Origin: Priestia megaterium
GTDB lineage: Bacteria > Bacillota > Bacilli > Bacillales > Bacillaceae_H
Reading direction: 5' to 3'
Assembly: GCA_008180335.1 (NCBI GenBank)
Contig: VTEF01000004.1
Span: 533,061-597,060 of the forward strand
DNA length: 64,000 nt
Position 1 is the first letter of the stretch; each line of letters begins with the position of its first letter. The translations under genes and the position numbers were made by a program. Under the pieces are notes generated by a model. The model was not told the origin of the DNA. It searched no databases and saw only the letters and a program-made list of their open reading frames with translations. Below are positions 28,346 through 37,243 of this stretch, piece by piece.

Positions 28346-28376
28346 ACTATTAAATAGAAACTGAAGAAGCAATCTT

Positions 28377-28411
28377 AAGCAAAGCTTGTATTAAACGGCT
28401 TTGCTTTTCTG
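28377..28411 (+). terminator. Terminator of adeR
   Basis: AAGCAAAGC / GCTTTGCTT arms with a 12-nt loop, followed by TTTCT. Confidence 0.65.
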
Positions 28412-28523
28412 TTTAGTTGCAATGATTTGTAACTAAGACTACGGCATATGACTACCGAACACTCTAAAAAGAAAATCCGTTACTATCTCAATCCCTCCAA
28501 ACAATTAATCAGAATCTTTAGAA

Positions 28524-28539
28524 AAGTAAACGTTTTCAT
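28524..28539 (+). promoter_or_regulatory. Candidate cre (CcpA) site upstream of ald
   Basis: AAGTAAACGTTTTCAT matches the cre consensus at 15 of 16 positions (position 2 is A, not T). It lies about 70 bp before the putative -10. Confidence 0.45.
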
Positions 28540-28660
28540 TTGTGTTTTTTTACAAAAAAGAAGGATATATTTCTTTTTTCTAAACAAAGAAAATGATGTA
28601 AAAATTATTTATACTATAACTACAAAACAGATCATCGTATCTAAAGGGAGGAAATCTACC

Positions 28661-29794
28661 ATGATTATTGGTGTACCAAAAGAGATTAAAAACAATGAAA
28701 ATCGCGTGGCAATCACGCCAGCAGGAGTTGCATCATTTGTTGGTACAGGTCATCGTGTGTTAGTAGAAACCGAGGCGGGAATCGGAAGCGGATTTACAAA
28801 TGAAGATTATGCACAAGCAGGAGCTGAAATTATCAATTCAGCAGCAGATGTGTGGGCTCAAGCTGAAATGGTGATGAAAGTAAAAGAACCTCTATCAAGT
28901 GAGTATCAATACTTTCGTTCAGGCTTAATCTTATTTACTTATCTCCATTTAGCAGCAGAACCTGCTTTAGCACAAGCTTTAAAAGATAAAGGTGTTACAG
29001 CTATTGCGTATGAAACAGTGGCTGTTAACCGTACGTTGCCTTTATTAACACCAATGAGTGAAGTAGCTGGCCGTATGGCAGCTCAAATTGGAGCTCAATT
29101 CCTTCAAAAGTCTAATGGCGGAAAAGGCATTCTATTAGCGGGTGTACCAGGTGTTAGCCGCGGTAAAGTTACCATTATCGGTGGCGGTGTAGTTGGAACA
29201 AATGCTGCTAAATTAGCAGTTGGACTTGGCGCAGATGTCACAATTATTGATTTAAGTCCAGAGCGTCTACGCCAGTTAGATGATATTTTTGGTAACCAAA
29301 TCAATACGTTAGTATCAAATCCTTATAATATTGCTGAAGCTGTGGCACAAGCAGACTTATTAATTGGTGCGGTATTAATCCCTGGTGCAAAAGCGCCTAA
29401 GCTTGTGACAGAAGACATGGTAAAAGCAATGAAGCCCGGTTCTGTCATTGTAGATGTAGCCATTGACCAAGGTGGAATTGTAGAAACAGTTGATCACATC
29501 ACCACTCATGATCAACCAACTTATGAAAAACATGGAGTGGTTCACTACGCAGTTGCAAATATGCCTGGTGCTGTACCTCGTACATCAACAATCGCATTAA
29601 CAAATGTTACTGTACCTTATGCATTACAAATTGCTTCAAAAGGTGTCCACAAAGCAATTGTTGAAAACCCAGCTTTAAAACTAGGTGTGAATGTAGCAAA
29701 CGGTGCAGTCACTTATGAAGCAGTCGCAACTGACCTAGGTTATGACTATGTACCGGTAGAAGTAGCATTAGCAAAAGAGTTAGCTACGATTTAA
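28661..29794 (+). CDS. ald: L-alanine dehydrogenase
   Basis: NAD-dependent deamination of L-alanine to pyruvate, needed for growth on alanine and for normal sporulation in B. subtilis. The start [20 protein letters not shown] and the nucleotide-binding [21 protein letters not shown] are diagnostic; His in TYLHLA and Asp in the NAD site are in place. AAAGGGAGGAAATCTACC fixes ATG 28661, giving 377 residues (B. subtilis 378). It follows adeR and lies opposite the AGCS carrier, making an alanine-use locus. Confidence 0.97.
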   Translation: MIIGVPKEIKNNENRVAITPAGVASFVGTGHRVLVETEAGIGSGFTNEDYAQAGAEIINSAADVWAQAEMVMKVKEPLSSEYQYFRSGLILFTYLHLAAEPALAQALKDKGVTAIAYETVAVNRTLPLLTPMSEVAGRMAAQIGAQFLQKSNGGKGILLAGVPGVSRGKVTIIGGGVVGTNAAKLAVGLGADVTIIDLSPERLRQLDDIFGNQINTLVSNPYNIAEAVAQADLLIGAVLIPGAKAPKLVTEDMVKAMKPGSVIVDVAIDQGGIVETVDHITTHDQPTYEKHGVVHYAVANMPGAVPRTSTIALTNVTVPYALQIASKGVHKAIVENPALKLGVNVANGAVTYEAVATDLGYDYVPVEVALAKELATI

Positions 29795-29811
29795 TGAATT
29801 CATGCACCCTG

Positions 29812-29843
29812 AAAACCTTCTCAATGTTTGAGAAGGTTTTTTT
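29812..29843 (+). terminator. Terminator of ald
   Basis: Perfect stem AAAACCTTCTCAA / TTGAGAAGGTTTT and a T-run. Confidence 0.9.
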
Positions 29844-30167
29844 ATACGTTATTTGTGATGAAGCAATTAGAATAAAAAGGTTGATATGCATTGAATTTCA
29901 GTCGTTTAAGATATTATTTCTTAAAAATGTTTTCTATATATTCTAGTTTTAAAAAGAGGAGATTGATATTATACTGATAAACCATTATTATGTTTGAAAA
30001 TAAACTTTTATTCATTTTTACAGGATAATGGATGTTAAAACAAGCATGGCAAAAACATAGATTTTGGAAATTGAATCTACAAACCAAAAACGCTAGAATA
30101 GAAGAAAATAAGCAACAAAATGTGATTTCTTCAGCTAATACGAGAAGAAATATGAGGAGGATTTTCA
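29844..30167. other. Gene-free stretch between ald and pdxK
   Basis: About 320 bp of AT-rich DNA holding the pdxK ribosome site (ATGAGGAGG) at its right end. A 58-codon plus frame from 30032 overlaps pdxK and has no credible ribosome site. I see no repeat or RNA structure here. Confidence 0.6.
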
Positions 30168-30995
30168 ATGACAATGCAAAAGGCACTGACAATTGCAGGT
30201 TCTGATAGTAGCGGAGGCGCAGGCATTCAAGCCGATTTAAAGACGTTTCAAGAATTAGGTGTTTATGGAATGACCGCTTTAACAACAATTGTAACGATGG
30301 ATCCAGACAACGGCTGGGCTCATAATGTCTTTCCACAAGATGTGTCAACAGTAGAACAACAGTTAAAAACGATTGTTAAAGGTGTTGGTGTACAAGCATT
30401 AAAAACAGGTATGCTTGGTTCGGTTGAGATCATTGAATTAACGGCTAAAACCATTGAAGAATATCAATTAACAAACATCGTTGTAGACCCTGTGATGGTA
30501 TGCAAAGGTGAAGATGAAGTTCTGCACCCTGAAACATCGATTAGTTTACGTGATGTTCTTGTTCCAAAAGCAACGATTGTGACGCCAAACCTTTTTGAAG
30601 CTGGGCAGCTAAGTGGTTTAGGTTCAATTAAAACAATTGATCAAATGAAAGAAGCTGCTATCAAGATTTACGAGTTAGGTGCTAAATTTGTGTTAATTAA
30701 AGGTGGCAATAAATTAGCGCATGAGAAAGCAATTGATTTACTTTACGATGGGGAAACGTTTGAAATTTTAGAATCAGAACGTATTGAAACAACGTTTACC
30801 CACGGCGCTGGGTGCACATATTCAGCTGCTATCGCAGCCGAGCTGGCCAAAGGAAGCGAAGTAAAACAAGCAATCTATACAGCGAAGGCTTTCATTACAG
30901 AAGCAATTCGCCATTCATTTGCATTAAATCAGTATGTTGGTCCTACAAATCACGGCGCATACCGACGTCAAAAAGAAGCGATTCCACATTCATAA
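30168..30995 (+). CDS. pdxK: Pyridoxine kinase of the ThiD/PdxK (HMP kinase-like) family
   Basis: A ribokinase-fold enzyme of 275 residues, opening with KALTIAGSDSSGGAGIQADLK. It phosphorylates pyridoxal/pyridoxine (PdxK) or hydroxymethylpyrimidine (ThiD). The C-terminal ATP-site motif THGAGCTYSAAIAAEL with a Cys is that of the B. subtilis pyridoxal kinase YwdB group, and no other thiamine gene is nearby, which favours PdxK. RBS GAGGAGG precedes the ATG. It is monocistronic with its own terminator. Confidence 0.87.
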   Translation: MTMQKALTIAGSDSSGGAGIQADLKTFQELGVYGMTALTTIVTMDPDNGWAHNVFPQDVSTVEQQLKTIVKGVGVQALKTGMLGSVEIIELTAKTIEEYQLTNIVVDPVMVCKGEDEVLHPETSISLRDVLVPKATIVTPNLFEAGQLSGLGSIKTIDQMKEAAIKIYELGAKFVLIKGGNKLAHEKAIDLLYDGETFEILESERIETTFTHGAGCTYSAAIAAELAKGSEVKQAIYTAKAFITEAIRHSFALNQYVGPTNHGAYRRQKEAIPHS

Positions 30996-31022
30996 AAAGG
31001 CATGCATGAGCATGCCTTTTTA
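30994..31022. terminator. Bidirectional terminator between pdxK and the HAD gene
   Basis: Perfect stem AAAAAGGCATGC / GCATGCCTTTTT with an ATGA loop. Confidence 0.88.
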
Positions 31023-31886
31023 TTTGACATATTCAAAGATATTCATGATGGCATGAGCTACACCATGTTCGTCATTCGTTGTGGTTACGAAGTCTACATA
31101 TGATTTAATTTCATCAGGTGCATTTCCCATTGCTACTGCACGACCGACTCTTTGAAACATCGAAATATCATTGTAGTTATCGCCAATTGCCATTGTTTCT
31201 TCTAATGAAATTCCACGTTTTTTCACAAATTCACTAAGCGCTAACCCTTTTTGAGCATCTTCACTGTTAACTTCAATATTTTCCTTCCCAGATGAACTAA
31301 CAGCTATGGCTTCTATTTGATTCAGTTGTTTACGAGCCTTTATTAACTTTTCTTCATCAAACGAGAAGGCTAGTAATTTATAGATTGCAGTCGAAGAATC
31401 GTTAAAAAGAGACTCATACCGATCAATAAGTTTAACTTTCCCCTCTTCAAATCGTTTTTTAGCCCCTTTTAATAACTCTTCATACTTATTTTTTAAGCTT
31501 GCACTCATATAAATATCCATTACAACAGCTAATGCTTTATCATAGTCATTAGAATACGTTCCTTTATTTGTATATACTTCAAAATACAAGCCCTGTTCAT
31601 CAAAAACAGCTTGTACTTGGTGAACAGTATCCATAGACATACCAATTGATGTTTGTTTTTCACCGCTTTCATCACGAATCTCAGCACCGTTTGCACAAAT
31701 TACATATGTCCGTATCCCCGCTTCTTCTAAAACGTAACGTGCTTCTTCATAAGATCGTCCTGTTGCAATCACAATTTCCACGCCAGCTTTTTGTGCCTCT
31801 TTAATAGCATTCGCGTTTTCCTTGCTTACGATTTGTTCGCTATTTACTAACGTACCATCCATGTCAATTGCTACACATTTTATCAT
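31020..31886 (-). CDS. Cof-type HAD-superfamily phosphatase
   Basis: A type IIB HAD phosphatase of 288 residues. Motif I is AIDMDGTLVN (nucleophile Asp near residue 7), motif II is IATGR, and motif IV is IGDNYNDISMF, with a C2B cap between. Related B. subtilis proteins (YwtE, YkrA and others) dephosphorylate sugar phosphates or flavin precursors; the substrate here cannot be told. The frame is open to 32003, but GCAGGGGGTACAAG supports ATG 31886. The deleted pgmB lies upstream on the same strand, 160 bp away. Confidence 0.85.
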   Translation of the reverse strand: MIKCVAIDMDGTLVNSEQIVSKENANAIKEAQKAGVEIVIATGRSYEEARYVLEEAGIRTYVICANGAEIRDESGEKQTSIGMSMDTVHQVQAVFDEQGLYFEVYTNKGTYSNDYDKALAVVMDIYMSASLKNKYEELLKGAKKRFEEGKVKLIDRYESLFNDSSTAIYKLLAFSFDEEKLIKARKQLNQIEAIAVSSSGKENIEVNSEDAQKGLALSEFVKKRGISLEETMAIGDNYNDISMFQRVGRAVAMGNAPDEIKSYVDFVTTTNDEHGVAHAIMNIFEYVK

Positions 31887-32048
31887 CTTGTACCCCCTGC
31901 TATGTTTGATCAATGGTGCTCTTCTTTTATCGTACCATACATCTTTTAGGCCTTTAGCATGCTTATGTAAAAGATATAATAACTTTTTGTATAGATTGTG
32001 CAAACAATTAAACTCATATAACCAAAAAGGACATTTTTTTATTAATTT

Positions 32049-32294
32049 TTAGTAAAATGAAGGGCATTTCCGTTGATTAAATCGCTTTTTCATTTCCTCA
32101 AATACTAGCTCTTGAGTTGAAGAGACATGCCAATCAGCAGCCTTCATCTCTTCATGATCACCAATTCCGATTGAAAACATGTCAGTTTGTTTAATTCCTT
32201 GCAAACCTGCTGCTCCATCTTCAATTGCAATGCAATCCTTAGGAGCTACGTTCAATTCAAGCGCTACAATAACAGCTTTTAAACGTTTACTCAT
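32049..32294 (-). pseudogene. pgmB: Beta-phosphoglucomutase gene with in-frame internal deletion
   Basis: The first nine residues, MSKRLKAVI, are the normal start of PgmB, which should continue FDLDGVITDT. Here they run straight into the C-terminal part (LNVAPKDCIAIEDGAAGLQGIK, then a normal tail), leaving 81 of about 220 residues. The catalytic Asp motif, cap domain and motif II are lost, so the product cannot be a mutase. A strong ribosome site (GAGGAGACGATT) and the reading frame are intact, so the deletion is clean and probably recent. PgmB normally converts beta-glucose 1-phosphate from maltose phosphorylase. It is divergent from the maltose PTS gene. Confidence 0.8.
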
Positions 32295-32436
32295 AATCGT
32301 CTCCTCTTCTCACGTATATCTATTGGCTTCATTCTACTAGATTAATCGACTCTTCATCATTAGCCTTAAAAAATTTTTAAGAAAATATAGCCTAAAAGTA
32401 TTGCATTATGAAAACCCTTTTATTAAAATAGGCTTA

Positions 32437-32450
32437 TGCAAACGATTGCA
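32437..32450 (+). promoter_or_regulatory. LacI-family (MalR-like) operator
   Basis: TGCAAACGATTGCA is a near-perfect palindrome centred on CG, like the GCAAACG-type MalR sites of lactobacilli and streptococci. It lies 7 bp upstream of the -35 box of the malT-type gene. It also fits cre at 14 of 16 positions. Confidence 0.55.
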
Positions 32451-32456
32451 CTTCCT

Positions 32457-32485
32457 TTGTTAAATTAAGATTTCAAATTTATTAT
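32457..32485 (+). promoter_or_regulatory. Promoter of the maltose PTS operon
   Basis: TTGTTA (32457-32462), 17 bp, TATTAT (32480-32485), about 65 nt before the start at 32549. Confidence 0.55.
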
Positions 32486-32548
32486 AGGATAGATTGAAAA
32501 CGCACACATTAAATTGAAAACCCATACAATCGGAAAGGAGAAATAACA

Positions 32549-34183
32549 ATGAAAAAGTTCTTTTCATTTGATTTTTGGCAAAAATTTGGTAAGGCCTTAT
32601 TAGTAGTCGTAGCCGTTATGCCAGCAGCTGGGATTATGATTTCCCTTGGTAAGTTAGTTGGCATGACTGGAGGTGACATAGTATTTGTGCAAACGCTTGC
32701 TCGAGTGATGGAAGATATCGGTTGGGGTATCATTACAAATCTTCACGTCTTATTCGCTGTAGCCATCGGGGGATCGTGGGCAAAAGAACGTGCTGGCGGA
32801 GCATTTGCTGCCTTAATTGCATTTGTGCTTATTAACCGTATTACAGGCGCCATCTTTGGTGTGAAACCAGAGATGCTAGCAGATCCTAATGCAACCGTGA
32901 ACTCATTATTTGGACAAGAATTAATTGTCAAAGATTACTTTACATCCATTTTAGGTGCACCTGCATTAAATATGGGCGTATTCGTTGGTATCATTGCTGG
33001 TTTCTTAGGAGCAAATTTATTTAACAAATATTACAACTATGATAAATTACCGGAAGCTTTATCCTTCTTTAATGGTAAACGCTTTGTTCCTTTTGTTGTT
33101 ATTGGTGGTTCCATTATTACTGCGATTGTTTTATCAATTGCTTGGCCGTTTATTCAAGGTCTTTTAAACGACTTCGGTCAATGGATTGCAACATCTCGTA
33201 ATACAGCGCCTGTCTTAGCACCATTTGTATTCGGTGCATTAGAACGCTTATTATTACCTTTTGGTCTGCATCATATGTTAACAGTTCCAATTAACTACAC
33301 AGAACTTGGCGGAACATACAAAATTTTAACTGGATCTGGTGCTGGTTCAACAGTAGCTGGTCAAGATCCTCTATGGCTTGCTTGGATTGCTGACTTAAAC
33401 AACTTCCTTGCAGCTGGTGACACAGAAAGCTATAAGCAGCTATTAAATGACGTAACACCTGCTCGTTTTAAAGTAGGTCAAATGATTTTATCTTGTGCGG
33501 CTTTAATCGGTATTGCACTTGCTATGTATCGAAATGTCGATCCTGACAAGCGTTCAAAATATAAATCAATGTTCTTCTCAGCTGGTTTAGCTGTCTTTTT
33601 AACAGGTGTAACAGAACCAATTGAATTTATGTTCATGTTTGCTGCACCAATTCTATACATTGTTTATGCAATTATGACAGGTTTGGCATTTGCTATTGTT
33701 GATATTATTGATATTCGTGTTCATGCATTTGGTGCGATTGAATTAATTACACGTACACCAATGATTATTAAAGCAGGCTTGTGGCTAGATTTAGTGAACT
33801 TTGTCATTGCATGTCTTGTATTCTTTGGATTGAATTTTGCAGTTGCTAACTTTATCATCAAACGATTCAACTTCCCTACTCCAGGGCGTAATGGCAACTA
33901 TATTGAAGATGAAGCAGTATCAGGTGGCGGTGAAGTGAAAGCTGATTCGCTTGCACCAGTCATTATTGGTCTATTAGGCGGTCAAAATAACATTGAAGAT
34001 GTAGATGCTTGCATGACGCGTTTACGTGTAACAGTTAAAGATATTAATGCAGTTGCTAATGAACAAGAGTGGAAAAAGAACGGTGCTCTAGGCTTAATCT
34101 TAAAAGATAAAGGGGTTCAAGCCATTTATGGACCAAAAGCTGATGTCATTAAATCTGACATCCAAGATTTATTAGGAGCATAA
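32549..34183 (+). CDS. malT: PTS glucose/maltose-family EIICB permease (MalT-like)
   Basis: A 544-residue sugar phosphotransferase permease. The IIC membrane domain (residues 1 to about 440) begins with the MPAAGIMISLGK-type segment and carries LLPFGLHHMLTVP and VTEPIEFMFMF. The IIB domain has the phosphorylated Cys488 (DACMTRLRV). There is no IIA domain, so phosphate must come from a separate EIIA-Glc-type protein. Maltose is inferred from the MapP-like gene 5 bp downstream, the pgmB remnant alongside and the MalR-like operator; glucose or another alpha-glucoside is the alternative. RBS AAAGGAGAAATAAC. Confidence 0.82.
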   Translation: MKKFFSFDFWQKFGKALLVVVAVMPAAGIMISLGKLVGMTGGDIVFVQTLARVMEDIGWGIITNLHVLFAVAIGGSWAKERAGGAFAALIAFVLINRITGAIFGVKPEMLADPNATVNSLFGQELIVKDYFTSILGAPALNMGVFVGIIAGFLGANLFNKYYNYDKLPEALSFFNGKRFVPFVVIGGSIITAIVLSIAWPFIQGLLNDFGQWIATSRNTAPVLAPFVFGALERLLLPFGLHHMLTVPINYTELGGTYKILTGSGAGSTVAGQDPLWLAWIADLNNFLAAGDTESYKQLLNDVTPARFKVGQMILSCAALIGIALAMYRNVDPDKRSKYKSMFFSAGLAVFLTGVTEPIEFMFMFAAPILYIVYAIMTGLAFAIVDIIDIRVHAFGAIELITRTPMIIKAGLWLDLVNFVIACLVFFGLNFAVANFIIKRFNFPTPGRNGNYIEDEAVSGGGEVKADSLAPVIIGLLGGQNNIEDVDACMTRLRVTVKDINAVANEQEWKKNGALGLILKDKGVQAIYGPKADVIKSDIQDLLGA

Positions 34184-34187
34184 TAAA

Positions 34188-34985
34188 ATGAAACTGTTAA
34201 CGTTAAACTGTCATTCCTGGCAAGAAAAACGGCAGCTAGACAAAATAAAATGTCTAGCTGCTGCTATTAAACAAAATGATTATGACGTTATTGCTTTACA
34301 AGAGGTCAGTCAACATGTAAATGCTCCTATTGCTTATGACCACATCAAAACAGATAACTACGCTCTTATATTAATTGAGGAATTACGAAAGTTAGAGGTT
34401 TATGATTATCAGTTTGTGTGGGATGTCGCCCACCTTGGCTATGAAGTATATGAAGAAGGTTTGGCCATTTTAACAAAGCATCCCATTGTGGAAGAGCATT
34501 CATTTTTTGTTTCCAAAACATCAGATATTAATCATTGGAAAACGCGCCGAATTGTTGGAGCTACTATTTCTTATAAAGACCAATTACTCTCATTCTATTC
34601 TTGTCACCTTGGCTGGTGGAAAGATGAAGAAGAGCCCTTTCAATCTCAAGCGGATGCATTATTGGCTCATATTCAAAAAGACCATTCATTTTTCTTGCTT
34701 GGCGATTTTAATAATAATGCATTTATCCGGAATGAAGGCTATGACTATCTAATGAAGCATGACCTCTATGACACATATGAATTAGCCAGTGAAAAAGATG
34801 ATGGAATTACTGTCAAAGGAAAAATTGCAGGATGGGATGAAAATAAGGAAAAGCTGCGCATTGACTTAATTCTTGCGAGTCATCCGTATATCATTCATTC
34901 ATCGCGTGTTATTTTTAATGATCAGAATCATCCGATTATTTCTGATCACTTTGGTGTCACCATCAATATGACATTGACTATGTAA
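34188..34985 (+). CDS. mapP: MapP-like maltose 6'-phosphate phosphatase (EEP family)
   Basis: A 265-residue endonuclease/exonuclease/phosphatase-fold protein with the expected metal-site residues: Asn in LTLNCHSW, Glu in IALQEVSQH, Asp/Asn in LLGDFNNN, and the final His in IISDHFGV. The start after the PTS stop is only 5 bp away, so the genes are one operon. Enterococcus MapP, encoded next to the MalT permease, hydrolyses maltose 6'-phosphate to free maltose. The fold and context fit that role better than a nuclease. An AP-endonuclease-like protein is the alternative name it may carry. Confidence 0.78.
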   Translation: MKLLTLNCHSWQEKRQLDKIKCLAAAIKQNDYDVIALQEVSQHVNAPIAYDHIKTDNYALILIEELRKLEVYDYQFVWDVAHLGYEVYEEGLAILTKHPIVEEHSFFVSKTSDINHWKTRRIVGATISYKDQLLSFYSCHLGWWKDEEEPFQSQADALLAHIQKDHSFFLLGDFNNNAFIRNEGYDYLMKHDLYDTYELASEKDDGITVKGKIAGWDENKEKLRIDLILASHPYIIHSSRVIFNDQNHPIISDHFGVTINMTLTM

Positions 34986-35012
34986 AAGTGAGCGTATTTA
35001 CGTTCACTTTTT
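34984..35012 (+). terminator. Terminator of the malT-mapP operon
   Basis: AAAAGTGAGCGTA / TACGTTCACTTTTT stem with one G-U pair, at the mapP stop. Confidence 0.82.
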
Positions 35013-35044
35013 CTTTTTAACTTTTACACTTCAAAATATAAGTA

Positions 35045-35053
35045 TGCTATAAT
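35045..35053 (+). promoter_or_regulatory. Extended -10 promoter before the glycan operon
   Basis: TATGCTATAAT contains TG-N-TATAAT (-10 at 35048-35053). It would leave a leader of about 150 nt before the first gene. Other weaker promoter-like pairs occur in that leader. Confidence 0.4.
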
Positions 35054-35211
35054 GTTGTGATGTTAATGGATATAGTAATGATTGTATTATACTCGCTCAT
35101 TATCTAAGCAATCTTGTTCTTTTTGTATAAATTTAAGCATGATACATTCAAACTATCATTGTACAATCTTACATAAATAATACAAAGAAAGAAAATAGGT
35201 GCAGGATAACT

Positions 35212-36312
35212 ATGAAAATTTTGCTCGTTTCAAATATGTATCCATCTGAACAATTTCCGAGTTATGGTGTATTTGTTAGAAATACTGAACAAATCTTGCT
35301 TGAGAACAACATTCATGTAGATAAAGTTGTGATGCAAAAAAAGACGAAGAAGTTCAATAAATTGATTGCATATGCTTCTCATTATGTCAAAATGATATGG
35401 ACAGGATTAACCAAAAACTATGATTATATTTATGTACATTATGCATCTCATAATGCACTCCCATTATTAGTCCTGAAAAAATTAAAGAAGCATGTAAAAA
35501 TTGTAACGAATGTTCACGGATCAGACGTAGTGCCTGAAGTTCCATCACAGGAAAAATTTCAGCCAAGAGTACGCCAGCTTTTACATGAATCAACTAAAAT
35601 TATCACTCCTTCTCCCTACTACAAACAGTTAGTAAAGAAAAAATACGAAGTGGAACGTCCTATTTATGTGTTCCCGAGCGGAGGAGTCAACTTTAAGTTA
35701 TTCCACTCCTTTCCTACTAAGGAAAAAGCATATAAAGAACTAAATTTGGATGCTACACAGCGTTATATAGGCTGTGTGAGCCGAATTGATGTAGGAAAAG
35801 GTTGGGAATATTACTTGCAAGCTATTGCTCAATTAGAAAAAGAAACGCCTACTACATATAAATACATTTATGTAGGTAGTGGAAAAGATGAAGAAAAATT
35901 TCATTCAATGATTAAGGAACTACAATTAGAATCAAAAATAGTGCATTTTCCTTTACTGCCCCAAACATCACTAGCTTACATCTATAATGTAATTGATACT
36001 TTTATTTTCCCGACTGTGCGGGAAGGTGAAAGTTTAGGACTAGTGGGATTAGAAGCAATGGCATGTGGTGCACCTGTTATTGGCAGCAGGATTGGTGGAT
36101 TAAAAGATTATATTATAGATGGTCAAAATGGTCTGTTTTTTGAACCTGGGCAAGCGCCTGAATTGACAAGACAATTACGTTCATTTATACATTTTCCTGA
36201 TCATACGAAAGAACAGATGTCTCAACAAGCTGTAAAAACAGCGCAACAATATAGTGTAGATGTAATTTCTGAGCAACTACCAACAATTTTTTTTGACGAG
36301 GTGGAAAGATGA
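35212..36312 (+). CDS. GT-B glycosyltransferase (family 4 type)
   Basis: A 366-residue cytoplasmic glycosyltransferase of the GT1/GT4 fold. The N-terminal Rossmann half opens KILLVSNMYPSEQFPSYGVF. The C-terminal nucleotide-sugar half has GCVSRIDVGKGWEYYL and the EX7E motif in REGESLGLVGLEAMACG near residue 270. It probably adds one sugar to a lipid-linked glycan. It is the first gene of a seven-gene operon, and its stop overlaps the next start (ATGA). Sugar specificity is not readable. Confidence 0.85.
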   Translation: MKILLVSNMYPSEQFPSYGVFVRNTEQILLENNIHVDKVVMQKKTKKFNKLIAYASHYVKMIWTGLTKNYDYIYVHYASHNALPLLVLKKLKKHVKIVTNVHGSDVVPEVPSQEKFQPRVRQLLHESTKIITPSPYYKQLVKKKYEVERPIYVFPSGGVNFKLFHSFPTKEKAYKELNLDATQRYIGCVSRIDVGKGWEYYLQAIAQLEKETPTTYKYIYVGSGKDEEKFHSMIKELQLESKIVHFPLLPQTSLAYIYNVIDTFIFPTVREGESLGLVGLEAMACGAPVIGSRIGGLKDYIIDGQNGLFFEPGQAPELTRQLRSFIHFPDHTKEQMSQQAVKTAQQYSVDVISEQLPTIFFDEVER

Positions 36313-37238
36313 AAGTCGCAATTTTAATTCCTTGTTATAATGAGGAAGTAACGATTGGAAAAGTAATTGATGATTTTAAAAGAGAACTTCCAGATGCGCA
36401 AATTTACGTGTATGACAATAATTCAAAAGATCGTACAAGCGAAATTGCTCGTGAGCACGGGGCCATTGTACGAAAAGAAATGAAACAAGGAAAAGGGAAT
36501 GTTGTTCGCTCGATGTTTCAAGACATTGATGCAGATTGTTATGTAATGGTAGACGGGGATGACACTTATCCTGCAGAATTTGTTCATGAATTAATTAAGC
36601 CGATTCAAAATAAAGAAGCAAACATGACTATCGGTGACCGATTATCGAATGGAACATATTTTGAAGAAAACAAACGTGCATTTCATAACTTTGGAAACAA
36701 CTTAGTTCGTTCGTTAATTAATCGGTTATATAACAGTAATATCACAGACATTATGACGGGGTACCGAGCCTTTGACAAACTATTTATCAAATCTATGCCT
36801 GTTATGAGCCCGGGATTTGAAATAGAAACAGAAATGAGTCTACATGCCTTAGATAAACGGTTCCGTCTGAAAGAAGTGCCGATTGACTATCGAGACCGCC
36901 CAGAAGGCAGTGAGTCAAAATTAAATACATTCTCAGACGGATATAAAGTATTAAAAATGATTTTCACTTTATTTAAAGAATATAAGCCGCTTCAATTTTT
37001 TTCAATTTGGACAGTATTGTTCCTTATCGCTGGACTAGCGGTAGGGTCACCTGTAATCTATGAGTTTTTTAATACAGGGTTTATTACAAAAGTTCCTTCA
37101 TCTATCTTAGCAACAGGACTCATTCTATTAGGTGTTTTATCATTCGTCTGCGGATTAATTCTAGACACAATCGCTTCCTTAAACCGCAAACAATATGAGC
37201 TAGAATTAAATAAAAAGATTGAACAGCTAGGAGAGTAA
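36309..37238 (+). CDS. GT2 polyprenyl-phosphate-sugar synthase-like glycosyltransferase
   Basis: A 309-residue family-2 transferase. The GT-A domain (residues 1-220) has CYNEEVTIGKVIDDF and the metal-binding DGDDTYPAE (a DXD-type site). Two C-terminal hydrophobic segments (about 232-252 and 262-285) anchor it, the architecture of GtrB/CsbB/DPM1-like enzymes that make undecaprenyl-phosphate sugars. It overlaps the GT-B gene by 4 bp and is 5 bp from the next gene. The GT-C-like and SMR-pair genes that follow support a role in lipid-linked sugar supply. Confidence 0.85.
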   Translation: MKVAILIPCYNEEVTIGKVIDDFKRELPDAQIYVYDNNSKDRTSEIAREHGAIVRKEMKQGKGNVVRSMFQDIDADCYVMVDGDDTYPAEFVHELIKPIQNKEANMTIGDRLSNGTYFEENKRAFHNFGNNLVRSLINRLYNSNITDIMTGYRAFDKLFIKSMPVMSPGFEIETEMSLHALDKRFRLKEVPIDYRDRPEGSESKLNTFSDGYKVLKMIFTLFKEYKPLQFFSIWTVLFLIAGLAVGSPVIYEFFNTGFITKVPSSILATGLILLGVLSFVCGLILDTIASLNRKQYELELNKKIEQLGE

Positions 37239-37243
37239 TAACA

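Larger units (their letters stand above)
28346..28660. other. adeR-ald intergenic region
   Basis: About 315 bp: the adeR terminator, a cre-like site, and a TATACT-type -10 near 28610 without a good -35, as expected of an activator-dependent ald promoter. The frame open from 28448 into ald has no ribosome site and is not counted as coding. Confidence 0.65.

Noticed and set aside
28448-28660. 71-codon extension of ald
   Set aside because: AT-rich, Phe/Lys-rich non-homologous sequence with no ribosome site; Ald starts MIIGVPKE at 28661 after a strong one.
30032-30220. Small plus frame just before and into pdxK
   Set aside because: It overlaps the pdxK start out of frame, has a poor ribosome site, and its codon content is that of intergenic DNA.
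29914-30348. 144-codon minus frame across ald-pdxK intergenic and pdxK
   Set aside because: Most of it is antisense to pdxK; no ribosome site and Cys/Leu/Phe-rich composition typical of shadow frames.
35054-35211. Structured leader or JUMPstart-type element before the glycan operon
   Set aside because: No JUMPstart/ops sequence and no stable hairpin; alternative promoter-like pairs make the leader length uncertain.
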